Below, piece after piece: positions 43,546 to 55,148 of a stretch of DNA of 64,000 nucleotides (positions are counted from its first letter, which is position 1; each line of letters starts with the position of its first letter). Source of the stretch: Lampris incognitus (Eukaryota; Chordata; Actinopteri; Lampriformes; Lampridae); contig NC_079222.1 in the NCBI RefSeq assembly GCF_029633865.1, forward strand, positions 32,059,813 to 32,123,812. The letters are read 5' to 3'. Below the pieces are notes generated by a model that saw only the letters and a list, made by a program, of their open reading frames with translations, was not told the origin of the DNA and searched no databases. Both the position numbers and the translations under genes were made by a program.

Positions 43546-44518
43546 TACTATTTATTTATTGATTATTGATTATTTTAATTATTTTACATTGTTTTATTGT
43601 ACTTATTTTGTTTCCCCTCATATGCAAAATAGTTTTGTGACGGGAGGAGGGCCACTCAGACCCCCCCCCCTCCCCGGGTGAAAAATCTCCCAATAGTCAT
43701 ACTGATAACATCTTGACCTGAACCACAGATTGAGAGTTCGAACTGTTTTTCTCGTTGGAGATAGCACAGATCTGGACGTGAGGTAGGGGGTGTTTGTCGA
43801 ATGTAAAGGTTGGGAAACACCGCGGTTTACCCTCCTAGAGTAAAAAGCAAACATCATGTCTTCATACCAGGTCAGCAAACCTGCTAACTGAGTCTGTGTA
43901 GTCATACTTAATGTGGGAGTTTTAAAGAGCCACTGTTTTCTTTGAAATTATTCATGTTTCAGTGGCTTGATATTTCATAATTTCCCACAATTTATCATCA
44001 AAAAACAACTAAGTAAATAAAATATTTTATGTATTATAAATGCCCAGTCCTTAGCATGTAAGAGTTTTATGTAAATGGCATTTCCCTTATCTGTTTTAAA
44101 TAGCTACCATTTTATAATTGCTCTAGCATCAGTAATTTTCTTTCTTTGACTATCTCTCTCTCTCTCTTTGTCATTCTGTCGCTCTCTTTCATATGCGGTT
44201 TGACGATGTCATATCAGGAAACAGTTGGCTGTCTTATATTTTTCCTCTCCTCCCAAGTCTTTATCTCATTTTTTACAACACTACCATCAGTCCCTCTGCT
44301 ACAGGTTAGCAGCAACCACCCGTTCTACTTCTCCTTTTTGTGCTTCATTCATCATCATTTTGCTTTATTTGTGTCAAGTATTTCATATTCTGTTCTTCCC
44401 TCTCTCTTCATCTCCTTTTGTTCTGTACTCAGGTCAAACCCCTTCCACTTTCCCTACTGTACACCTCTCCCTTTTATGCGTAAACACAGTAAATAAATTC
44501 CATGTTAGTGGATCATAT
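43546..44518. other. Jak intron 2 spacer
   Basis: AT- and pyrimidine-rich, with TC-rich stretches near 44150-44170. No gene recognised. Confidence 0.4.
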
Positions 44519-44835
44519 ATGGCAGCACGGTGGCTTAGTGGTTAGCGCTGTTGCCTCACTGCAAGAAGGTCCTGGGTTCGAACCCCAGGCCATCCCAGGG
44601 CCTTTCTGTGTGGAGTCTGCATGTTCTCCCCGTGTCTGCGTGGGTTTCCTCCCACCATCAAAAAGACACGCATGTTAGGGTTAATACTCCTGCCTGTGCC
44701 CCTGAGCAAGGCAATGGAAGGAAGAACTGGAGTTGGTCCCCGGGAGCTGCAGCTGCCCACTGCTGCTACACAATAGGATGGGTTAGATACAGAAGAACAC
44801 GTTTCATTGTAACCGTACCATGACAAAAACTAAGT
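44519..44835 (+). mobile_element. tRNA-headed SINE, type B2, uninterrupted
   Basis: The head ggcagcacggtggcttagtg continues gttagcgctgttgcctcac and the B-box-like gggttcgaacccc. The body gcatgttctccccgtgtctg, then ggttaatactcctgcctgtg and ggatgggttagatacag. This copy serves as the reference for the split copy at 13959-14800. Confidence 0.75.
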
Positions 44836-45699
44836 GGATTTCTCTCTTCATATTATTCATGTTATGATTGTGTTTTGACCTAGTTTAACTTACTGTTGCA
44901 CAACATTATGTGACTTATAATGCTGGGATACACTAGATAACGCGTATAAACCAACAAAAAGTGAGTCCACGAGTTAGTTAAACAATATTTGGAGGGTAGC
45001 TTATATGAAAGAATAACAACCCATAAAGCACAATACTGAATTGTTTGTCTCTAGCTTAATTCCTTGCACGTTATTTTTTTAAAATTATTATTATTTTGTC
45101 TATCCCAAGCAGTGCAAAGATAGAGGTACAAGTCAGGCCAAAGTTTTAAAAATATGTACATTGTATTGGTGTTGAAATACTCTCAGTATATTCTCTTAAT
45201 ATGCATTGTTATTTCGTTTTAATATTACATATACAGGTCAGTGTACAGTATTGTAGGAGAGGCAGCAAAGCATTTGCAGATTTTTTCCAGAAGAGGATTA
45301 TTCAGCTGACAGATGAATTATCATTCAGTCCATTATAAAATGCTCCGGAGAAAACGATTTGTTTAGGAGAATGTTCCAGCATTTTAATTCAGTATCCCGC
45401 TCTGCATTTATTGAATGCAGCGTGAATCCTCAGTCCTGTGTGGTTGAGTCAGTCTTGTTAGTGTTCACACATTTGTTAGGTTTTGATTTGCCTTGCTCGT
45501 CCCGCTGACATGTGGTCTGGTTTTGATACGGTTGACCTGGTTTTGTCGACCGTGACAGTGAACCTAGAATATAGTTCAAGTAACACTGTTGTGTCAGTGT
45601 TCCCTGAAGAAATCACTCTTAATTTTAGGGGTTTGGTGGAATCTGTGTACTAATACTCGTGTTAACTGTAGGTCCGATTTCAGTTTAAGTTTGAGTTGT
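44836..45699. other. Jak intron 2 spacer
   Basis: No recognisable gene or element. Confidence 0.4.
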
Positions 45700-46205
45700 G
45701 GGGTGTCGGGGTGGCGTAGCGGTCTAGTCCATTGCCTACCAACATGGGGATCGCCGGTTCGAATCCCTGTGTTACCTCTGGCTCGGTCGAGCGTCGCCTG
45801 CAGACGCAATTGGCCACATCTATGGGTGGGAAGTTGGATGTGGGTATGTGTCCTGGTCGCTGCACTAGCGCCTCCTCTGGTCGGTCGGGGTGGCTGTTCA
45901 GGAGGGAGGGGGAATTGGGGGGAATAGCATGATCTTCCCACGCGCTATGTCCCCCTGGTGAAACTCCTCACTGTCAGGTGAAAAAAAGTGGATGGCGACT
46001 CCACATGTATCGGAGGAGGCATGTGGTAGTCTGCAGCCCTCCCCAGATCGGCAGAGGGGGTGGAGCAGCGACCGGGACGGCTTGGAAGAGGGGGTTAATT
46101 GGCTGGATCCATCCATCCATTATCCAAACCACTTATCCTGCTCTCTCTGGAGCCTATCCCAGCAGTCATTAGGCGGCAGGCGGGGAGACAAGCCATTACA
46201 GGCCC

Positions 46206-46266
<61 letters not shown>

Positions 46267-46530
46267 TCACACCTAGGGACAATCTAGTATGGCCGATTCA
46301 CCTGACCTACATGTCTTTGGACTGTGGGAGGAAACCGGAGCCCCCGGAGGAAACCCACGCAGACACGGGGAGAACATGCAAACTCCACACAGGACAACCC
46401 GGGACGACCCCCAAGTTTGGACTACCCCAGGGCTCGAACCCAGGACCTTGTTTCTGTGAGGCAACCGCACTAACCAGTGTACCACCATGCCGCCCTGGCC
46501 GGATACAATTGGGGAGAAAAAGGGGGGTGT
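45700..46530 (+). mobile_element. Type A SINE split by a type B SINE
   Basis: The head ggggtgtcggggtggcgtag, then cggttcgaatccctg, runs to ggttaattggctgga (about 46106), is interrupted, and resumes at 46495 with ggccggatacaattggggag and a G-rich tail. Confidence 0.75.
46107..46494 (-). mobile_element. Type B SINE, full length, with internal CA array
   Basis: Minus orientation: catccatccattatcc at left, agcctatcccagcagtcatt, a (CA)n block at 46207-46264, ggacaatctagtatggccga, then the inverted head ending accatgccgcc. The type A text on both sides (ggctgga and ggccgga) marks the insertion site. Confidence 0.75.
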
Positions 46531-47939
46531 CCATAAATAAATAAATGAATAAATGCCACAGTAATGTAACAAGTGCAGTAATGGATCGTTGTTTCTTGGT
46601 TGTAGTAAGCCGTTTCCTTTTATCTGGAGTGAGTAACAAAGGTGTATGTTAATCATTTCAGGTGTTTATAGCAGTATTAAGTAAGATGTACTGTAGGTGA
46701 ACACAAAGACACATTCTCAGAATCAGGTTCATGTTTATTGGCCATGAAGGTTTGCACCTACATGGAATTTGACTCAGGTTTCGTGGCTCTCTCAGTGTAC
46801 TTAACATAGACTAACAACACTACAACACAACAATCTTCATAGATATATATATACAAAGATTGACTTATACAGGTGAAATAAGAGGTGATAAGGTGCAATG
46901 GTGCAGAGAATATAAGATATGTTTTGCATGAACTTTACTTTGTTCACTTGAGTGCGGCTGTGTGTAAGCGGTGTTTCTGAGTGGGGAAGGTTTTCACTTT
47001 GATGATCAATGATGTGAAAATCAAAACAATAAGGGTAATTGAATGGGAGTGTAGACAGTAATTGATTTGTTTGGACTCTGAGGTCATCATGGGAGAGGAT
47101 GGTTAAAGCACTGACAACTATCTGCTTAACAAGCCTTGATCAGGACTCACTGACTGAGGGACTTGATGCATACAGATGATGACCTTATCGTTGTGGTCGA
47201 GTTCACTTCCTCCTGCAGTGTTTATTTTCTCACATCGACCCTTTATATTGTCAGTACTTCCTGTTCTGTGATATCACTTCTTGCCCGTGGATAAGCCACT
47301 TTGCTTGAAGGTTTTCACATTTTGACATGGGCCTACATGTGACCTTTTGCTGCTGTTTGTGAAAGATTGATAAATTAATTTATAATTTGGTCCCTTGAAT
47401 GCGGTCATCATGGTGAGAGCAACACATTTTTGCCACCTGGTATTTTTTGACGAGGTAACCATATCCATAATATGTCATCATGACCAGTTTCAATTTTATT
47501 ATTATTGAGGCGAGTGACACATAGGTTATGTATTAGTCAACCAAATCTTTGGTCCAAATCTGTCTTAGACTGTAGATTAGTCTAATAACGAACAACGTGT
47601 GACCTCTTTATTGGCACAAATCACTCATCAATTTCTTCCGATCATCAATGCTGACATTATACTTAGAAACTCAGTATGGCCTACAGACACTCTGTTATTA
47701 GAGTAGGTGTTAAAAACTGTACCGAGGTTTGGGTGATAACTCGGTCAAGGTGGTGTTATTCACATGACAGTTACCCTCCACTTTTGTGTGGTAAACACTC
47801 TGCCAGCTTTCACAAAGGTGCCGTTTCCTTATAAATGCTTGGGACTCCAAGTTGTCTCTTGCCTGTCTTTCCGGATGTGCACGTTACTACAATGTGAAAA
47901 GCAGTCACAATGAAAGAGATCACAAAATTATTTTTTTGG
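46531..47939. other. Jak intron 2 spacer with Rex1 3' UTR copy
   Basis: Positions 46715-46925 are the Rex1 3' UTR on the minus strand (ttcatgtttattggcc, cctacatggaatttgac, tggctctctcagtgtactta), matching 39480-39715. The rest has no recognisable feature. Confidence 0.55.
46715..46925 (-). mobile_element. Rex1 LINE 3' UTR fragment
   Basis: Inverse of the 3' UTR at 39480-39715, including catgtttattggcc and the tgcaatggtgcagag phrase. No coding sequence. Confidence 0.7.
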
Positions 47940-48335
47940 TGGCATCCGGGTAGCATAGCGGTCTGTTCTGTTGCCTACCAACACGGGGATCCCCGGTTCG
48001 AATCCCCGTGTTACCGCCGGCTTGGTCGGGCAACCCTACAGACACAACTGGCCATGTCTGCGGGTGGGAAGCCGGATGTGGGTATGTGTCCTAGTTGCTG
48101 CACTAGCATCTCCTCTGGTCAGTCGGGGTGCCTGTTCGGGGGGGATGGGGGGATTAGCGTGATCCTCCCACGCGCTACGTCCCCCTGGCGAAACTCCTCA
48201 CTGTCAGGTGAAAAGAAGCAGCTGGCGACTCCACATGTATTGAAGGAGGCATTTGGTAGTCTGCAGTAACCGGGATGGCTCGGAATATTGGGGTAATTGG
48301 CCAGATACAATTGGAGAGAAAAAGGGGGGCCCAAA
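47940..48335 (+). mobile_element. tRNA-headed SINE, type A, near full length
   Basis: The head ggtggcatccgggtagcata, with the B-box-like ccggttcgaatccccgtg. The body has gtgggaagccggatgtgggt and tgtcaggtgaaaagaagcag, and the tail ggccagatacaattggagag with AAAAAGGGGGG. Confidence 0.8.
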
Positions 48336-48473
48336 GTCCAAAAAAGAAAAAAGAAAGCGATCACAAAATTGTTTTTTGATCACTACAAGAGTGGTGAGAA
48401 AAAAACATCTAATTCCATTTGTCTTGGAGTTGAGATAATCAAGCCTCGTGGCAATCATCGCCATTGGAAGGTA

Positions 48474-49698
48474 CACTATATGGACAAAAGTTTTTGGACA
48501 CCTGGCCATTACACCTACAGGAGCTTTTATAACATCCCCGTTCTAAATCCATAAGCATTAATATGGAGTTGGTCCCGCCTTTGCAGCTATAACAGCTTCC
48601 ACTCTTCTGGGAAGGCTCTCCACAAGATTTTGGAACGTGTCTGTGGGAATTTTTGCCCATTCATCCAGAAGAGCATTTGTGAGGTCAGGCACTGATGTTG
48701 GACGAGAAGACCTGCATTGCTATTTCCGTTCTAGTTTATCCCAAAGGTTTTCGATGGGGTTGAGGTCAGGGCTCTGTGCGGGCCAGTCAGGTTCTTCCAC
48801 ACCAAACTCACCCAACCATGTCGTCATGGACCTTGCTTTGTGAACTGGGGCACAGTCATGCTGGAACAGAAAAGGGCCCTCCCCAAACTGTTCCCACAAA
48901 GTTGGAAGTATAGAATTGTCCAAAATGTCTTGGTATGCTGAAGCATTAAGAGTTCCCCTCACTGGAACTAAGGGGCCTAGCCCAACCCCTGAAAAACAAC
49001 CCCATACCATTATCCCTCCTCCACCAAACTTTATAGTTGGCACAATGCAGTCAGGCAGGTAATGTTCTCCTGGCATCCACCAAGCCCAGACTCGTCCATC
49101 AGACTGCCAGACAGAGAAGCGTGATTCATCACTCCACAGAACATGTTTCCACTGCTCCAGAGTCCAGTGGCAGCGTGCTTTACACCACTCCATCTGACGC
49201 TTGGCATTGTGCTTGGTGATGTAAGGCTTGCATGCAGCTGCTCAGCCATGGAAACCAATTCCATGACGCACAGTTTTTGTGCTGATGTTAATGCCAGAGG
49301 AAGTTTGGAATGCTGCAGTTATGGAGTCAACAGAGCGTTGGCGACTATGCGCCTCAGCACTCATTGAACCCGCTGTGTGACTTTACGTAGTCTGCCACTT
49401 CATGGCTGAGTTGCTGTTGTTCTTAAATGCTTCCACTTTTCAATAATACCACTTACAGTTGGAATATCTAGCAGGGAAGCAGTTTCACGAACTGACTTAT
49501 TGCAAAGGTGGCATCCTATGACAGCACCGCACTTGAATTCACTGAGCTCTTCAGAAGGACCCATTCTTTCACAAATGTTTGTAAATGCAGACTGCGTGGC
49601 TAGCTGCTGGATTTTATACACCTGTGGCAATGGGTCTGAATGAAACACCTGAATTCAATGATTAAGTGGTGTGTCCCAATACTTTTGTACATATAGTA
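48474..49698 (-). pseudogene. Tc1-like element with terminal repeats and damaged transposase
   Basis: 1,225 bp bounded by inverted ends (cactatatggacaaaag at 48474 and cttttgtacatatagta at 49682-49698) and TA on both sides (48472-48473, 49699-49700). The transposase reads on the minus strand. The start MGPSEELSEFKCGAVIGCHL is at 49564, followed by helix-turn-helix text, then frameshifts. The catalytic part (49193-48720) keeps the three acidic positions: D in SDESRFSV, D in [11 protein letters not shown] and E in [11 protein letters not shown]. The DDE core is therefore complete but the N-terminus is split into other frames, so it is probably non-autonomous now. Located in jak intron 2, antisense. 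Confidence 0.85.
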
Positions 49699-49700
49699 TA

Positions 49701-50328
49701 TCTTGAGTCTATCACTATGCTTGGCTTAAAGGGACAATTCACCAATTTTCAACCTTATCTCTGCAGGGATTGAAAAACAAAAAAAACACCTGCAGTTGTC
49801 CCTGATCGTTTCTGCGTCTCTGAGGCGGCAGTGAAACCAAGTTTTTTCCCAGCCTCCAAGTGACGTGTCGTGAAGTCATTTGGCAGCTAGAAAAACTAAA
49901 GCCTAGCAGGGTTTCTAATACTCTAATCTACTCTGAACACGCTGTTCACAAAACACATCATCATTCTTTCGGCTAAACTACATTTCTGATGGTGGAAATG
50001 GCATCCTTCAACTCTAGAGAATACAGAGGCTTACACGCAATGCATTCTGGTACGTGTAGGTACTGTGGGAAAGGCTCTGTGAGCAGGACAACACCGATTT
50101 CTCCATCAATAGAGTACACAGTGAGGACTTTATCGCTTCAATCCACTACATCACTCACCAGTACTGATTGCACATGCACAAATCCATTTGTGGAAGTTTC
50201 TTTTAATCTCGTGGTTGTTTAATACTATTTAATATTCAATGCCTGATCAAAAGTGACTGGTTTATACAATAGAGACATTTCTTGACTGATGATGGTTTAA
50301 CAATTTATTGTTTGCTCTCTTTGCACAG
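49701..50328. other. End of jak intron 2
   Basis: No gene recognised. Ends with acceptor tctctttgcacag at 50328. Confidence 0.5.
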
Positions 50329-50452
50329 GGATCTCTCCAGTGTACTGCAGCCTATTTGGCCTGATGAGGGAGAGTGATCATTTGTGGTTACCACCCAATT
50401 ACATTCTTACACTTGACCAGTCAGCCAACCAGAGTCTCCTTTTTAGAGTCAG
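50329..50452 (+). CDS. jak2: Jak coding exon 3 (FERM)
   Basis: Codes for ISPVYCSLFGLMRESDHLWL and then PPNYILTLDQSANQSLLFRV. JAK2 has [20 protein letters not shown], so the match is strong. Entry phase 1, exit phase 2; donor gtaaga at 50453. Confidence 0.85.
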
Positions 50453-50479
50453 GTAAGAAGTGATGCTTTTAACGATAAT

Positions 50480-51020
50480 TGTGTCAGTCCCTGTACTTTA
50501 AATTTCTTGGCAGTATGGACTTGGCTAGTTCTTGGATGGGAGACCTCCTGGGAAAACTGAGTCGCTGCAGGAAGTGCTGTTGGTGGGCCAGTAGTCTTCA
50601 CTCTTGGTCCTAATAAAAACAACAAATATCAAATCCCAATGCCCCAGTTCAGTGACGGGGACACTTGCTGTAGGAGATGTCGTCCTTCGGATGAGACGTT
50701 AAATCGAGGGTCTGACTCACTGTGGTCATTAAAGATCCCATGGCACTTATTGCAAAGAGTAGGGGGTTCCCCGGTGTCCTGACAAAACTCCCAACCTGGC
50801 TCTCTCCACCTGGCCACCTAATAATCCCCCCATGTAATTGACTCAATGATTCCTCCCTCTCCACCTCAAGCTGATGTGTGGTGAGCATTCTGGTGCAAAA
50901 TGGCTGCCATGCATCACTCAGGTGGGTGCTACACATCGGTGGTGGTTGAAGTGAGATACCCCCTTCAATATGAAGCACTTTGGGTAACTAGAAAAGTGCC
51001 ATATAAATGTAATGAATATA
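50480..51020 (+). mobile_element. 5S-rRNA-headed SINE (SINE3 class)
   Basis: The head at about 50500-50570 (cttggcagtatggacttgg, ttcttggatgggagacc, tcctgggaaaactgag) follows the 3' half of 5S rRNA, which has ACTTGGATGGGAGACC and CCTGGGAATACC. The body then reads ccttcggatgagacgttaaa, cactgtggtcattaaagatc, ggttgaagtgagatacccc, and ends gaaaagtgccatataaatgt. These are features of fish SINE3. The 5' part of the 5S head is missing or decayed. Located in jak intron 3, sense orientation. Confidence 0.75.
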
Positions 51021-51091
51021 TTACTATTTCATTTTTTCCTTATTTTTGCATTTTCTTCTTTTTCTAATTTGATCCTCCTCATTTCCTGTAG

Positions 51092-51212
51092 GTACCACTT
51101 CTCTGGCTTGTTCAATAGTGAGACTTCATCCTGCGTGCATCGATATGGAGTATCTAAGGGAACGGAGAGTCCTGTAATGGATGACTCCACCATGGCATAC
51201 CTATTTGCTCAG
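51092..51212 (+). CDS. jak2: Jak coding exon 4 (FERM)
   Basis: Codes for YHFSGLFNSETSSCVHRYGV and SKGTESPVMDDSTMAYLFAQ. JAK2 has [20 protein letters not shown] at this place. Phase 2 in, phase 0 out; donor gttagt. Confidence 0.85.
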
Positions 51213-51531
51213 GTTAGTCTCCCTGGGATTAATATGGTGTTACCTTGTTCTAATGACGAGTCTGATGTTTATCAATTACAATAATAATTGAATTTATTGG
51301 TTTTTCCGACAAAGAAAGCAATTCTCCTGACTTAACTGATGAACTGTGTTGAATGTTATTTTAGCTTTGGTTGTATGTTTTCAGTTCCCTTTCTCTCTTG
51401 TCGACTGAAGCTTTACATCTGTTCATGTGTGTGACAGAGGCACAAAAAGGCAACTGGGGTACATTAAGGTTGTTTTACCAGTGTCTGAATGATTTTAAGT
51501 GTGTGTGGTTAAAAAGTCTATGCTCAATGGG
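51213..51531. other. Jak intron 4, left part
   Basis: No recognisable feature. Confidence 0.4.
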
Positions 51532-51926
51532 GCATCCGGGTGGTGTGGCGGTTTATTCCATTGCCTACCAACACAGGGATCGCCGCTTCGAATCCCCGTG
51601 TTGCCTTTGGCTTGGTCGGAAGCCGGATGTGGGTATGTGTCCTGGTCACTGCACTAGCGCCTCCTCTGGTTGGTCAGAGCGCCTGTTCAGGGGAGGACTG
51701 GGAGGAATGGTGTGATCCTCCCACACGCTACATCCCCCTGGCGAAACTCCTCACTGTCGGGTGAAAAGAAGAAGCAGCTGGTGACTCCACATGTATCGAA
51801 GGAGGCATGTGGTAGTCTGCAGCCCTCCCCGGATCGGCAAAGGGGGCGGAGCAGCGACCCGGAAGGGCTCGGAAGAGTGGGGTAATTAGCCGGGTACAAT
51901 CGGGCAGGAAAAGGCCCCCCCCCCAA
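51532..51926 (+). mobile_element. tRNA-headed SINE, type A
   Basis: The head catccgggtggtgtggcggt, then gcttcgaatccccgtg. The body carries gccggatgtgggtatgtgtc and ends ggtaattagccgggtaca with a C-rich tail. A small internal deletion follows the tRNA-like part. Confidence 0.75.
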
Positions 51927-52564
51927 AAAAAATAGTATTAAAAAAAATTACACTGAATAAGTTTGCCCCCCCCATACCAGATCTGTACATAGTTGTGTAT
52001 CTCTTCTATCATAGCAACACAAAACCCTTTGAGTTTCAAGAGACTGTCCGTTTCTGTGACATGCAACTACCTGCTTTCACACAGCAGTGTGTTTAGCTGG
52101 CTGGGAGGGAGAAATGAGAGCAGTTGCACTTCTGCTTTGAAAAATGTCAGCGGTCCAGCCGACAGTCTTTTCATGTGTTTGGAAATCAAGTGATAAGCTT
52201 ATTGAGGTGTTTGTGGGCTTAACCTCTGCATACTTTCAACAAGTTAACTTGACTGTACATCCTTATTTGCTTCATTCCTTGCTCTGGAACAGATTTGTTT
52301 CTTCGTTCATCAAAAAATGTAGAAACAGCACAGTCAGATTACATTTTTGTCATCTGTTGAGCTGTTTGTGCTCAGTTTAGCTTTATTGTCAGGGTATTTC
52401 TTTAACAGCTTTGGAACGAGGCAGTCTATACCTGCCGGGACTCAATGGGAGTACTTGAATTTGGGTTACGTCTTACTCCTTTTTTATTTTTTTTCAAACT
52501 ATTTTTATTGATATTTGTTAACATTGTAAACAATATTTTCTGTTGTTTCAACATTTTTTTTCCC

Positions 52565-52680
52565 ATCCGTTATCTTAAACCGCTTATCCTGCTCTCAGGG
52601 TTGTGGGGATGCTGGAGCCTATCCCAGCAGTCCTTGGGCGGCAGACGGGGAGACACCCTGGACAGGCTGCCAGGCCAGCT
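52565..52680 (-). mobile_element. Type B SINE, 3' tail fragment
   Basis: Contains ccgcttatcctgctctcagg, gatgctggagcctatcccag and ggacaggctgccaggcca. Confidence 0.7.
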
Positions 52681-52746
52681 TCACTGAGTTATACTCTGGA
52701 ACTGTAATGTCTCAATATGGTCAAAGAGGGGTTGCCATATTTTGAA

Positions 52747-53270
52747 CTATTTAGCCGTAGACCCACGTAGTGTGTATTTGATCTTTTCGAATCTAATAAA
52801 ATGAAGAACATCTCTGATCCAAGCCTCATGCGATGGAGGAGAGGATGACGTCCAACGAAGTAATATCCGTCTTCTAGCTAATAGAGTCAAGAAGGCCACA
52901 ATGTCTGCTTTAATTTTTGGCAGGACCACTCTATCTGGTATTACCCCAAAGAGTGCTGTTAATGCAACTGGATTAAAGGGCACCCGAAGTACCCCTGATA
53001 ATGTTTCAAAATATTGGACCAATAGCTATGAAGAGATGGAGCTTGGAGATGAGCTCCATAGGAGCTTGGTGACACCTGTCGCAGACCGGGTTAATATGAG
53101 GGTAAATTTGAGAAAGTCTGAGTTTTGTCCAGTGAGTGCGGTGTATCATTGGATTAGACCATGTTTTACACATATAGATGAAGAGTGGACCCGGAGAAGA
53201 ATATCATCCCATAGGTCAGTGTTAATTTCTTCACCTATATCCTGCTCCTCCAAGATGCTTTGACAGCTAA
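52747..53270 (-). pseudogene. LINE C-terminal fragment, probable L1/Tx1 type
   Basis: The minus-strand open frame contains LFGVIPDRVVLPKIKADIVA and ARRRILLRWTSSSPPSHEAW, typical of the C-terminus of fish L1-like ORF2 (tryptophan-rich LLxRW...PP motif). No catalytic part is visible. Confidence 0.45.
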
Positions 53271-53329
53271 CAATGAGGAGCTCTGAAGAGAGAAAATTCT
53301 CTCATATCCACATGATATGATACCTGTTG

Positions 53330-53703
53330 AGCGGCATGGTGGCGCAGTCGTTAGCGCGGTCGCCTCTCAGCAATAAGATCCTGGGTTCGAGCCCCGGGGT
53401 AGTCCAACCTTGGGGGTTGTCCTGGGTCATCCTCTGTGTGGAGTTTGCATATTCTCCCTGTGTTTGCGTGGGTTTCCTCCGGGTGCTCCGGTTTCCTTCC
53501 ACAGTCCAAAGACGTGTAGGTCAGGTGAATCAGCTGTACTAAATGGTCCCTAGGTATGAATTTGTGTGAGTGTCGGCCATGTGATGGGACTAGCAGCCTG
53601 TCCAGGGTGTCTCCCCGCCTGCCGCTCAATGACTGCTGGGATAGGCTCCAGCATCCCTGTGACTTTGAGCAGGATAAGCGGTGTAGATGATGGATGGATG
53701 GAT
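53330..53703 (+). mobile_element. tRNA-headed SINE, type B, full length
   Basis: The head gagcggcatggtggcgcagt, then cgttagcgcggtcgcctc and ggttcgagccccggg. The body has gtttgcatattctccctgtg, tccaaagacgtgtaggtcag, ggcctgtccaggg-like text, and ends tggatggatggatg. It serves as the reference copy for the partial type B SINEs. Confidence 0.75.
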
Positions 53704-53968
53704 GATACCTGTTGATGTAGGGGGTGATGATAAAAATCAATGGAGGGGCTTTATGGGCTGAGAGGGAAATTGGGAGCTCGTGACACGGGCAAAACGTCAA
53801 ACCTGTCGATATGTAAAAACTAATTTTTCTCTTCCCTCTACCATATCTACCATGTCATCCACCCCCTTTCTTCTCCTTTATTTTTTTCTCTTGCTCATGT
53901 GCCTCAATATTTCACCCATCCTCCTCCTTCTTGCCTGTCTTTCCTCCCTCCCTTCCTCCCTCCACCAG

Positions 53969-54114
53969 TACCACAGTGACTTTGTGAACGACAGGCTGAA
54001 TGTTCCAGTCAGCCACGAGGCTCTTCAAGAGTGTTTGGGTCTGGTTGTGCTAGACATGATGAGGCTCGCCAAGGAGAGTGGCCAGTCGCCCGTGGACATC
54101 TACAACGATACCAG
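53969..54114 (+). CDS. jak2: Jak coding exon 5 (FERM)
   Basis: Codes for YHSDFVNDRLNVPVSHEALQ and ECLGLVVLDMMRLAKESGQS. JAK2 has [20 protein letters not shown]. Preceded by a strong pyrimidine tract and ccaccag; donor gtaaga at 54115. Confidence 0.87.
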
Positions 54115-54859
54115 GTAAGACAAAATGCACACATTTGCAAGCACATGGACATAAACATAAGCAATTCTGGAACACATAAGGAAGCATGAAGGCATATCTC
54201 CGCACAGCTGTGTGTGTATGCTACACAGACAATTATCCAACTGTTGCAGTGGAAGTACACATACAAAAGAGCAAACCCAGCGTGTCAGATCAGTTTGACA
54301 GACTCAACAGGACATTGGATGCCATTGTGTTCATTGGGTCCCCCAATGGCACAAAGACAGTTTAAATATGTGCGCTCATGCAACAGAATAAAAGAATTAG
54401 ATTTCACGGTGTGAGTGAGATAATGTCTTAAATCAAAAACGTGTGCTTGAAATCTGATCTTCAGTCAGCATTTGTCTAAAGATTAAACTAATGCGCTATG
54501 TCTTTACATACAATGTTCAGTGTCCTTTTCTGCCTCCCCTCCTCACCCAGCACTCAATGTGGGAACATTAATAATGATATTGTCAGGATAGCTACATCTA
54601 TAACTGCTGCATTATGTAATGATTATTCTCTCGCTCTTTTTTTGGAGCGCCCCCATAATATCATAGATTAAGCAAACAAATTCTGTTCTTGACATGGCTC
54701 TCTTTTCCACTGTTCTCTTTGTATCTCTCTCTCTCTCTATCGCTCTCTCTCTCTCTCTCTGTCCATCTGTCTGTCACCCCCCCTCCTCTGTATTCTCTTC
54801 TTAATTCTGTCATCTTCGTCTCATATTTCTCTTACCCCCCCAACCTTCCATACCCGTAG
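54115..54859. other. Jak intron 5
   Basis: No element recognised. TC-rich simple sequence at about 54725-54760. Acceptor acccgtag at 54859. Confidence 0.5.
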
Positions 54860-55148
54860 CTACAAGTCCTTCCTGCCAGCAGGCATGCGAGCCCACATCC
54901 AGGAGTATAACATTGTGACCCGGAAGCGGATCCGCCATCGCTTCAGAAAGTTTATTCGGCGGTTCAGCGAATGCGACACTACCCTGTGTGACCTGAAGTT
55001 CATATATCTGACAAGCCTCGAGACACTCCTGCCCTCTCTTTACTCCGAGCGCTTCCTGGTCACAGACCTCTCGGGCCGTGAGGTTTCCATCACTGTCACC
55101 GGAAATGATGGCATCCAGTGGTCAGACGGGAACGAGGAGGAGCTGAAG
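54860..55148 (+). CDS. jak2: Jak coding exon 6 (FERM)
   Basis: Codes for YKSFLPAGMRAHIQEYNIVT, RKRIRHRFRKFIRRFSECDT, LKFIYLTSLETLLPSLYSER and VTGNDGIQWSDGNEEELK. Basic JAK2 text RKRIRYRFRRFIQQF is matched closely. The segment before the next exon is short, lacking the longer KHKESETLTEQD-type loop of JAK2 and closer in length to JAK3. Donor gtgaga at 55149. Confidence 0.88.

Larger units (their letters stand above)
51927..53329. other. Jak intron 4 spacer
   Basis: Contains the SINE tail at 52565-52680. A minus-strand frame at 53022-52747 (GVIPDRVVLPKIKADIVAFL, LARRRILLRWTSSSPPSHEA) looks like an L1/Tx1-type LINE C-terminus but is short. Confidence 0.4.

Noticed and set aside
50500-50570. 5S rRNA gene
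   Set aside because: Only the 3' half resembles 5S and it is fused to a SINE body.
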